Assembly (NCBI GenBank): GCA_039621445.1 | Contig: CP154957.1 | Span: forward strand, 30,894,399-30,958,398 | Length of the DNA: 64,000 nucleotides | Reading direction: 5' to 3' | Origin: Euglena gracilis | Taxonomy: Eukaryota; Euglenida; Euglenophyceae; Euglenales | Shown: piece by piece, positions 45,617-53,965 of the stretch | Layout: each line of letters starts with the position of its first letter | Position numbering within the stretch: position 1 is the stretch's first letter | Program-made: the position numbers and the translations under genes | The notes under the pieces: generated by a model | What the model saw: the letters and a program-made list of their open reading frames with translations, nothing else | Told to the model about the DNA's origin: nothing | The model's database searches: none

Positions 45617-47165
45617 GATCGCCCCCCTCCTTTTCCAGCCCCTCCGTCCCTGCCGCCGGCAGCCAGTCCTGCAGGACACCTTCCTCGCCCTGCTGGGCCG
45701 GGCGGGCGCCAAGCCGCTGGAGTGCGTGGGCACCGCGGCAGAGGCCCGGCTGGCCCTCGCCCTCGCCTGCCGGCAGTACGCCGCCGCCCCGGCGGGGCCG
45801 CCGCCACCGCTGCTCGAGGGGGCGGAGGCGGAGACCGGCCTCGCACAGCCCTGGGCCACTGATCCCGCCCCCCCCCCCAGCCATTCTCATTCCCGCCTGC
45901 CCCTCCACACAAGACTTGAAAGAGGCGGTGTTGGCACGATTCCGGTATGGCAAATCTATTTAGAAACCCTGCGCCTACTCTTTTGCTCCAGGCTTCAGCC
46001 CACAGCGTTGGTCCACAGCACTGTTCATAAAAGTGCCTGGGCACTCGGCCAAGGGAGGTTGGATTGCATTTGGATCATTGGGCCGTGTTGTTGCTTCCCG
46101 GCCGCGGCCAACCAAGCTCAAAAAAAATTCTGTGCTTGGAGTTTGGCCGGCCGCGGCCAGCCACACATCCAACCATGGACGTTACTGGCAATGCAATGGT
46201 TGGAGCCACGGCCGGCTGCAGTCAGCCGCTGCCGGACATGAACCCAACCAGAAAGTTCCCTCAGAGTATGGGACTTGTAATTGCAATGTCTGTGCATATT
46301 TGCGTGATAAATTGGCCCCTAGGGTTCCAGCTACCCCAAAGAGCCGTCCAACCTGGGTTGATACACATGGGGGACCCTGGCTCGGCGGCGCCTCGCTCGA
46401 GTCCCGTGTTTTTAACCTCAGTTGGGCGGCTCTTTGGGCTCGCTGTGCACCCTGTAAAGGCCAATATAACGGCGTTCAGCGGGAAAGGTTCAACTGTGTA
46501 CATGAGAATTTTAACCCTACCCCTCCAAACAGCCTCATCAACTTCGGAATTGTTCAACAATTGGTTGGGCCGTGGCTGGCCGCGGCCGAAGGTGATCCAA
46601 CCACAGAAAGAAAGCGGGCCAAATTCCAACCAGTCAATTGAGATGAAGTAGCTTGGTTGGCCGCGGCCGGCCAACCAAGCGTGAGCCAACCTCCCACGGC
46701 AACCCAATTCTCGGCCAAGGCATTTCCGGCACCGAAGGCGCCGGAAGCCCAGGAAAGCCCATTTTGGGCACTTTTTTTGGCCCATGGTCAGACAGGCACC
46801 CCCTCTGGGGGGGTGGGGGGGTGCCTGTCTGCCCCGGCACTCCAGGGCACTCCGAGCCCCCCTTCCCCCTCCGGGCTTGGTCGAATTCAGCCTGCACGCC
46901 ACTGTACAGGAGGGGGAGGGTGCCCCCCCCCCCCCCCTCTGGACTGGAGGGGGGGGGTCCGACCCCCCCTGCCTTTATATTGAATCCCTGGGGGGGGGGG
47001 CTGATGCTGGTGTTGTCTTTTGCTGCTTCGGCCCTTGACCGTGGCCAGCGGGCTGGCAGCGGGGCTGGCTCGGAGCACGCCGCGCTGCTCGCCGCCGCCG
47101 ACGGCCCGGTGGCGCTGTGGCCGGGGTGGCTGGAGCGACCGGGGCCCGGTGGGGTGGGTCTGTGA
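36880..47165 (+). CDS. murL: MurL-type UDP-MurNAc-L-Ala-L-Glu epimerase homolog
   Basis: Bacterial MurL uses ATP to invert the terminal L-Glu of UDP-MurNAc-L-Ala-L-Glu, giving D-Glu for peptidoglycan. Exons: 36880-37192, 37566-37719, 38095-38191, 38692-38790, 39050-39202, 39422-39644, 39922-40044, 40461-40501, 42487 to about 42690, 45639 to about 45850 and 47049-47165; most joins agree in phase. Motifs follow the bacterial order: N-domain FAYEAVELLLPAARRLRFTF; FHLGLTVLP and VAFWHEEAVAG; YVNCLAEQCLMAGLD; PP-loop-like LGGKDSIVVYEMMRRQG; YVAVGNERSANEGN; GQPVNHQFDKAFPFE; VYYFSALQPWWE; YFPAFLSCNEAL; WCRRCAKCAFVFLMLSAFL; VFGANLF; FLALLGRAGAKPLECVGT. The total is about 570 residues, longer than bacterial forms, with 30 extra Ser/Arg-containing N-terminal residues (MRVRTSPTAELRS) that could be a targeting peptide. 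The family call is firm; substrate and compartment are inferred. Confidence 0.85.
40555..40880. repeat. palindromic GGCCGCGGCC array, copy 4
   Basis: Units such as GTTGGGCCGCGGCATGCCGC, completed by the mirror half, each a near-perfect palindrome of about 30 bp, joined by AT-rich spacers. Right border: 'tcccatgactgtccgagcac'. Confidence 0.85.
41085..41295. repeat. hairpin family, copy 3 with expansion
   Basis: The first half of the palindrome is intact. The second half has lost the ATGGGGGG complement and gained several GGCTAGTTGGGC repeats before 'ggctctttggggtagctggt'. Confidence 0.8.
41916..42084 (+). repeat. interstitial TTAGGG array
   Basis: More than 20 tandem TTAGGG units, with a few variants at the left end (GGATTAAGG, GGGATAGGG, GGTGAGGGA). 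It lies inside the intron 40502-42486, so it is not a chromosome end. Shorter runs lie at 43787-43820, 44231-44268, 44374-44392 and 44830-44865. Confidence 0.95.
42085..42400. repeat. palindromic GGCCGCGGCC array, copy 5
   Basis: Follows directly on the TTAGGG array. Units GGTTGGGCYGCGG..CCGCGGCCCAACC, ending 'cccaacctcccatgaacgac'. Confidence 0.85.
43028..43380. repeat. CTCTAGAG/CCTCGAACG foldback array
   Basis: Starts GTAGGAGGAGGCTCGAG, has a hairpin at TTTTTAAGCACCCCC/GGGGGGGCTTAAAA, then repeats of GAGGAGGCTCTAGAGCCTCC with CGAACG joints. It ends 'cctcctcccgtgtacatgc', like the copy at 11830. Confidence 0.85.
44010..44170. repeat. hairpin family, copy 4
   Basis: Palindrome centred near 44083 (GAGCGAGGCGCCGAAGGCGC), flanked by 'tctgcaggggacccagcgaa' and 'gtagctggtcccctgtaggc', which extend the stem. 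Confidence 0.9.
44610..44770. repeat. hairpin family, copy 5
   Basis: Nearly identical to copy 4 because it lies in the second unit of the tandem duplication. Centre near 44682. Confidence 0.9.
45145..45482. repeat. CTCTAGAG/CCTCGAACG foldback array, reverse copy
   Basis: Starts 'tacgtaggaggaggctctag' and ends 'cctcctcctaccgtaaccct'. It has eight or more GAGGAGGCTCTAGAGCCTCC palindromes. The flanks are in the opposite order to the copies at 11830 and 43028, so it is inverted relative to them. Confidence 0.85.
45558..45612. repeat. CT/GT microsatellite
   Basis: (CT)n followed by (GT)n, just upstream of the exon at 45639. Confidence 0.9.
46070..46690. repeat. degenerate palindromic array and hairpin copy 6
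   Basis: Eroded GGTTGGCCGCGGCCGGCC-type blocks flank a worn hairpin-family copy at 46315-46460 ('cccaaagagccgtccaacct', 'gttgggcggctctttgggct'). Intron of the MurL-like gene. Confidence 0.6.
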
Positions 47166-47850
47166 GGCTCCGGTCCTGCCCTCCCCTCGGGACTTCGACT
47201 GGAGCGGCTTCCGGCTCAGTTCACTGTGCTGCTGCGCCGCCACCCAGCAGCCGCAAGTTACAGTCAGCCTAGCCTGTCTGTCTGTTGTTGGCCCTGCATC
47301 TACAGCTTGTAGTGTGTGGCCGTGCCACCACCTCCCGCAGTGCAATTTTTGCTCTTTTCTGCACAAGAAAAATTAAAAAAAGAACAGTCTGGAAAATGAC
47401 TCAGGTGGAGGCCATCCATCTTACGTGGATTGGCCGTTGGTTTTCATGTTTTCTAATTTGTTGGGGGTCGTATTGGCTTTGGATTTGGACCATCGCTTCC
47501 AACCACATGGATGGGTTTGAGAGTGAGGCCGAGTGTCATATGACGTTGGACAGTTGGGCCCAGAATGGGGGCCGGAGTTTGGAATATGTAGAGGTTGGGT
47601 TTGGGTCAGGGTCGTTGGAGATGGGAGGTTGGTCAGGCCACAGATGGCGGCCCATCGAATTGTATCTGGTTGGCCTGTGGGGGGTTGCGGTTGCGAACAG
47701 CCCGCCCAGCGCCACGGTGAGGTGTTGAGGTCAGGAGCACAGTCAAGGTCGTCGGGGCCAGGACAGGAAAGCGGTGGGAAGGGTCTTGTGTGTGCCGTAT
47801 TCCACAGTGCCAGCACTCGTGCCCCGTTCCCCCCTCCCCCAACCCCACAG
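47166..47850. other. spacer between the MurL-like and C2 genes
   Basis: No supported exon. It likely holds the 3' end of the MurL-like gene and the promoter or first exon of the C2 gene; no motif was recognised. Confidence 0.4.
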
Positions 47851-47867
47851 GCACCGATGCCACCCGC

Positions 47868-48092
47868 ATGCCGCAGCTGAGGCTGCTGCTGCTATTCGCC
47901 AAGGACCTGCGAGGCACCACCAAAGCGGCACCAACCCACCCCTATGTGGAGGTGCTGCAAGGGGACCGTTGCCTCGCCCGCAGCCGCACTGCTGAACGCG
48001 GTGACAACCCGGCATGGAACGAGGCGCTGGACCTTGATCTGGACACCACAGGTGTTCCGGGCGCCACCAACACACACAGACATAAACGCACC

Positions 48093-48127
<35 letters not shown>

Positions 48128-50355
48128 CGCCAAACTCACACACAATGCACTCACATGCCACATACACGTGTGTGTAATATATACAAATATACACACACAG
48201 CGTGGAGCATTAATTGGCATACACTTCCAGTTTTGTGGGCCTTACCCAACCCAAGCCCCAAAGCTTCTGCTAGCCCATGTGGTGTGGTGATGGTGTGTGC
48301 ACACTGGCATGGCACCGCCCCGCTCAGCTCTGCTGCAGCGTACCCTGCAAAACTGAGGCCAGACCTTTGAGAGTTAAATTCGCAATTTGTTACGCTTTCC
48401 AAATCCGAAACCAACTCCCGCCCTGGAAGGGGGAAGAGGTGGTGGATATTTGGGTGTATAGAAACATGCCAGCGTTTTCATTTGTTCCTGCAGACGCCCT
48501 GCAGCTCACGGTGTACGACCGCCGGCACCTGCACCGCGATGAGCCGCTCGGCACCGCGCTCGTGACTCTCGACCGGCTGGCCCACGGGCGGCACGTCACG
48601 GAGGCCCTCCCCCTCCTGCACGGCCACGGCTCCGACCGGGGCTCGCCCTCCGGGCCTTCGTTGGCCGGCTGCTGGTGTGCGGTTGTCGCGGTGCGAACCC
48701 AAAGACCAGCTCCTGCGTCCCATGTCCCTCGGGGCGGGACCCCGCTGCCATCACACTGCAGCTGCAGCCGGGAGAGGGCTTCCCTGGGGGGCGGTCGATC
48801 CTGTCGCTGGACTCCCCGGCAGGGTTTGATATAAGGAGGGCGTACATGGTTTAGGTGGGGGGGGGTCCCCCCACCCCCCCCTCCTGGCCCGCGGGGGGGG
48901 GGGTCCGGCCCCCCCCCCCCCCACCTGCCAGGGGGGTCCGGACCGACCCTCGAGGGGGTTCCCGGGACCCCCCCCCAAAAAGGGTCAATTTTTTCCTCCG
49001 GCGCTTCGCGCCGAAAATTTTTTGCATTTTTGGCACATTTTTGCCCAAAAAGTGCCCAAAATGGCACTTTTGGTCGTTTTGGGGGGTCAAAAATTTTCGG
49101 TAACCCAGACCGCGCAACTGTTTAGGTGGGGGGGTGTCCCCCCACCCCCCCCCCCCCTCCTGGCCCGCAGGGGGGGCTCCGCCCCCCCCCCCCCACCTGT
49201 CCTTATATCGAACCCTGCTCCCCGGAGGATGCCAGCTCCCCCTGCAGCCCAGCCGGCAGCCCAGCCGGCCGTTGGCGACCCCTGTCCTGGGCCCCTCCCC
49301 ACCGCCTTGGTAACCCTCTGCAACCCCCCCCATCAGGCTGCAAACTTCTTCTCACCTTCTATCGCGTAACATTTGTCCCCATTGGGATTGCTCTCTGGTT
49401 TGAGACACCTTTGGCTGGCACCAGCCAAACACCTGGTCGACCTGCCTCATTGGGAGTCAGTCTCCCCCTCTGTCTCCACCAACTTGGCCGCGGCAGACTT
49501 CCCAGGGGCGCGTTTTGGCGGTCACCGCCAACCCCCCAAAGGGTTTCACACCGCCGGCTGCCTCCCTGCCACTCCCCGAAGGCCTCCCCAGCCGCCTCCC
49601 CGAAGGCGTCCCTAGCCGCCTCCCCCCACCACGCCCGCCCACCCCGGCTGACGGAGCCCGAGGAGCGGCTGGCCCCGCCCGCCTCCCCTGGCGACCGCCC
49701 AGCAACCCTGACCATCCCCCCCCTCCGAGCGGTGTGCTAAAGCCCCAGCCCAACCGCCCTTGTTGGAAGATTGGTTTTGATGAGAGACCCATAGGGCCGT
49801 AAAAGAACCACGGCTTCTCCACTTTGGGTCTCTTTGTGGCTCTGCGAAGGGGGGGGTCAGGCAGCATAGATCCGCACAGGGTTCCTGCGTCGGAGCAGAG
49901 TGGAGCGAGGAGCCTCGGCCAGGTTTGTCCCCATTTTATTTTTGAAGTCTGAGATAATTTGGTTGCATGATTTTGACCGGACTGGCTTATACTTTTTTTA
50001 ATCAACCCCGGAAGTGTGATCATCCCCAGCAAATGCTTTTTGGGATGCGACATAAGCATGCCCACCTGACCTCTCACTGGATTCTGTCTCCCCCGGGGCT
50101 CGGGGGAGGGGTGGGTCACTGCATATTTGGAACAACCGAATAAACCTCTTGTGCGCGTGCATGCGTGCGCGCGTGCGTGCTCACAACAGCACACACACGC
50201 ACACACACACGCGCGCGCAAACACACACACACACACACACGCACACACGCGCGCAAACACACACGCACACACACACACACGCACGCACGCACGCACACAC
50301 GCGCGCGCACACGCGCAAACACACACACACGCGCGCGCACACACAAACACGCACC

Positions 50356-50390
<35 letters not shown>

Positions 50391-51138
50391 GCGCACGCAC
50401 GCAATCACACACACGCACGCACACACACAGGCATAGGGCATGGAGCCAGGTTTTTTTTTAGCCTTGGACCCCCTCCCCCGGGGTGAGGGGGGAGAGGGTG
50501 GGTGGGTCCCTTGGCCCCCTCCCCCCACTCGGGGGGGGGGGTAGGGGCTGGTGGGTATTTTTTTTTGGCGCCGAAGGCGCCTACAATTTTGAAAAGGTGC
50601 TATTTTTAGCATTTTGGCCATTTTCGGGCAAAAGTGGGTGGGTCCCCCGGGACCCCCCCCTGGGGGGGCCCACCCCGGGGGGTGGGTGGGTGGGTGCCGA
50701 ACCCCTCCCCCCCCCCGGGTCTTACCCCCCCCTATGTCCAACGACCCCCCTATGTCCAATGACCACCCCCCCCCCGGTCAGAGGACACCTTTTCGGAGGT
50801 TTGGGCATTTTTGGGTGGGTAGGGACCCGGGTACCCACCAACTTTCTTTTGACCCCATCTCCAACGACCACCCCCCAGTCAGAGGACACCTTTTTGGTCA
50901 CTACCCTATGTCCAACGACCACCCCCCTGGTCAGAGGACAGAGGTTACCGGTCATTGGACATAGGGGGGGGGGTAAAAAGAACCCTGAATGGAGCGCCCC
51001 CTCTCAGGGCTGTGGGTGCCGCCTGAGGGGCTGAGCCACGGCTATACGATGGACGGCGTGGCGTACGACGTCCACCGCCAACCGGAGTGTGCGGCGGTCA
51101 GCGTCCTCCTGGCCCCGGTCCCTGTCTGCTCCCCTTAA
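47868..51138 (+). CDS. C2-domain protein with Pro-rich tail
   Basis: Exon 1 (47868-48051, preceded by an acceptor at 47849) reads [18 protein letters not shown], then [10 protein letters not shown] and [16 protein letters not shown]. Exon 2 (48494 to about 48625) joins in phase: [32 protein letters not shown]. These are strands 1-7 of a C2 domain, a lipid- or protein-binding module. Some usual calcium-binding aspartates are replaced: HPYVEV instead of [17 protein letters not shown] near 48750-48790 may supply the last strand. A Pro-rich block (49560-49735) and a final exon at 51008-51138 ([20 protein letters not shown], stop TAA) are tentatively joined. Membrane-linked signalling or trafficking is possible, but no closer family is named. 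The intron 48052-48493 has a CA tract. The ATG could be internal if a 5' exon exists. Confidence 0.65.
48068..48202. repeat. CA microsatellite (intronic)
   Basis: (CA)n and CACATA-rich tract in the first intron of the C2 gene. Confidence 0.9.
48845..49205. repeat. G/C-run repeat with 'ggcgcttcgcgccgaaaatt'
   Basis: Alternating long C and G runs around an AT-rich centre ('gcccaaaatggcacttttgg'). A similar block occurs at 60545-60790 ('ctggcgctttgcaccgaaat', 'gcccaaagtggcacttttgg'). Both lie in likely introns. Confidence 0.6.
50150..50432. repeat. CA/GCGC microsatellite
   Basis: Long interrupted (CA)n with CGCG steps. Long open frames on both strands here are artefacts. Confidence 0.95.
50700..50970. 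repeat. tandem 'tatgtccaatgaccacccccc' repeats
   Basis: Units of 'ccaacgaccaccccccngtcagaggacacctttt' in tandem between C-rich stretches, just before the last exon of the C2 gene. Confidence 0.6.
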
Positions 51139-51412
51139 TTGAGGCGCTCCACGCGTTGCTTCCAACCCTCAGGGATCATTTGCAGAGGGCCCCAAAGAAA
51201 CATGACCCTGGGATAAAGAAGGCATTGTGATTGCTGAGGAAAATCAAGATGTCTAGCATCTATTTCATCACCATGTTTGTTCCATGTATTAAAATGAATT
51301 ATAAGTTGAGAAAGGAAGGCATTTCAGTTCAGGGATTACCCTATTATTCCCAACCCAGCAGGTGCCCAATTCTGCTCAGAATTAGATCCGGGGGCGTTCT
51401 GGTCCTGGGAGG

Positions 51413-53165
51413 CAAGCACCTCTGATGATGCTGGGCGATGCTGGGCGATGCTGGGCGATGCTGGGCGATGCTGGATTTTTGGAGACCAGAGGTGGGGTTC
51501 CGATGCTGGGCGATGCTGGGCGATGCAGGGCGATGCTGGGCGATGCTGGCATTTTTTGTATATTTTGGAGAATTGAACCATTTTGCGGATAATTTTCCCA
51601 CAAAGCTCCAGTTTGACACCCATTTTGGCCATTATGGGTCAATTTTTGCTTATTTGCGGGCTATTTATCACTGATTGGGCAAACATTGGGCTAACTGGGG
51701 CCTTTTTGAGCAGATTTTATGGCATTTTTGGCCATTTTGCGTCTTTTTGGTGATTTTGGGCATTTTTCACAATCTTTTGTGGACATTGTTGGCGTTTTTG
51801 GGCAATTTTTGGTCATTTTGGTTGTTTTTTGGGGCTTTTTGTGGTCAATTTTGGGCTTTTTGTGGCCATTTTGGGGGCTTTTGTGATTATTTTGGCTTGG
51901 TCAGGAGCCAACGGATGAATACTGGACAGACACTGGACAAGATGCAGATGCTGGACAAGATGAACTGGATGCAGGAACTGGACAAGATGCAGATGCTGGA
52001 CAAGATGCCGATGCTGGACAAGATGCAGATGCTGGACAAGATGCAGATACTCGACAAGATGCCGATGCTGGACAAGATGAACTGGATGCAGACACTGGAC
52101 AACATGCAGATGGTGGACAAGATGCAGTTGCTGGACAAGAAGCAGATGCTGGACAAGATACAGATGCTAGACAAGATACTGGACAAGATGCAGATGGACA
52201 AGATGCAGATGCTGGACAAGATGCCGATGCTGGACAAGATGCAGATGCTGGACAAGATGCAGATGCTGGACAAGATGCCGATGCTGGACAAGATGCAGAT
52301 GGTGGACAAGATGCAGATACTCGACAAGATGCCGATGCTGGACAAGATGAACTGGATGCAGATGCTGGACAAGAAGCAGATGGTGGACAAGATGCAGGAT
52401 GCAACGGATGCAGATGGACAACACAATCGACTGGTCGGATACAGCCACATTTTGCCGTGTCTGTCCTTGGTTGTTGCTGGTTTAACCTCTGAACACTTAC
52501 ACTCGCCGCAGATCCAGCCTGGTCTGGGCCGACACCCCGTTGCTGTTGCAGGGGTGCCACCCTCCACCCTCCAGCACAACGACTGTTTTGGACTTTGTTT
52601 GTCTGACCGGCAAGAGGCTTGCAACTTGTACTCGATGTTGCCATCTCACAAGCCTGGGTGAATGTGAACAAAAAGCAGCAGCAATGGCCAAAAGTGGGCA
52701 AAAAGTAGCAAACGTGGGCAAAAGTGGTCGAAAAGCAACAAAAGTTGTCGAAAGTGGTCAAAGAGCAGGCAAAAGGGGCCAAAAGTGGTCAAAAAGCAGC
52801 AAAAGTGATCAAAAAGGTGCAAAGGTGGTTGGAAATGGGCAAAAGTAGGCAAAAAGCAGCAAAAGTGGTCAAGAAGCAGTCAAAATTGGTCAAAAGGCAG
52901 CAAATGTGGGCAAAAGTGGTCAAAAAGCAGTCAAAAGTGGTCAAAGTGGGCAAAAAGCAGTCAAAAGTGGTCAAAGTGGTCAAAAGGCAACCAAAGATGG
53001 CCAAACGTAGCCAAAAGTGGGCTAGAGCGGCAAAAGCAGCAGGCATTATAGGTACACCCTCAAGAGCTCCAAAGGCGATGCTGGGCGATGCTGAGCGATG
53101 CTGGGCGATGCTGGGTGATGCTGGGCGATGCTGGGCCCAAGGGCATGGCTGACCAGAGGTGCTTG
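51413..53165. mobile_element. hAT-like non-autonomous element, 1753 bp
   Basis: Terminal inverted repeat CAAGCACCTCTG, flanked by the 8-bp direct repeat CTGGGAGG (51405-51412 and 53166-53173). Both ends carry clusters of GATGCTGGGC. The interior has an 18-bp minisatellite (about 51925-52400) and a block of 'agtggtcaaaaagcagcaaa' units (about 52680-53030). No transposase is seen. The 118-bp copy at 11173 is the same family. Confidence 0.9.
51925..52400 (+). repeat. 18-bp minisatellite, unit CAGATGCTGGACAAGATG
   Basis: Roughly 25 units, most keeping a multiple of three. The plus-strand frame therefore stays open and would read QMLDKM repeats within a 328-codon frame (51675-52661). It lies inside the hAT-like element. 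Confidence 0.9.
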
Positions 53166-53173
53166 CTGGGAGG

Positions 53174-53419
53174 TTCTGAGACAATTCTGGGACCACACCC
53201 CAATATACAAATTTTCTACAAAGCGTTCTCAAATGATTTTTTTCTCCCAACGTAGAACCACGTTCCTTGTCTATGTGGCCTTTCGCCACATAGACTGGGG
53301 GAAATCATCGCCTCCCTAGGGCACGTCCAAGTGACGTCCTTAAACACACCCAGTGCGGGCGAATTCATACGTCCCTAGAAAAGAGCTCCCCCGCCCTGCC
53401 CTGTTGGATGATCTAACCC
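53174..53419. other. spacer, nothing recognised
   Basis: Short sequence between the hAT-like element and the next inverted-end repeat; no feature is supported. Confidence 0.4.
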
Positions 53420-53812
53420 CCCCCCCGTCCCTAGTAAGTGCGCAGTGCCCTGCTTGTGCGCAGGGCCCTGATAAGTGCGCACCCCCCCCCAAGGGTACGA
53501 ACCTACCTCCCTAAAAGTGCGCACCCCCCCAAAAGAGAAACCGTTGTCACATTTCAGGTTGGAAAGCACACACAATTCTCAGGACTGTCCTTCACGGACC
53601 AATATTTCTATCGCCCAAACCCAAATTTGACACATAACCATTTGAATCGTTGCTTCACATCACAAGAAGGGGAAAACTTAAACACAGTGGTGGAAAGTCA
53701 AGCATTTTGGGCTTTGCCGTAATAAGTGTGCAGTGCCGTAATAAGTGCGCACCCCTTGGGGTCCGAAACTACGCCCCCAAAATGTGCGCACCCGTGCACT
53801 TATTGGGGGGGG
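53420..53812. mobile_element. 400-bp inverted-end repeat, copy 2
   Basis: Same order of landmarks as 33880-34295: 'agtaagtgcgcagtgccctg', 'ggaaagcacacacaattctc', 'atatttctatcgcccaa', and the end 'gtgcacttattgggg'. Confidence 0.75.
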
Positions 53813-53965
53813 GGTACTTTTTTACTTTTCTGAAGAGGGGGTGCTTTGAGGAGGGCTGCATCTCCTCCTGGTTCCCTGCCGACCCCCGGAGGGGACCCTG
53901 ATTGCCGCCGCAGCCTCCACCACACCCCCACCACCCCCAACCCAAGCCGGCCCCGCGTGCCACAG

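Noticed and set aside
36880-47165. MurL-like sequence as bacterial contamination or a recent pseudogene
   Set aside because: Introns interrupt every part, phases agree, all signature motifs are intact, and codon bias equals that of the neighbouring genes.
50116-50760. Cys/Val-rich minus-strand frames that could be read as metallothionein-like proteins
   Set aside because: They are translations of an interrupted (GT)n tract.
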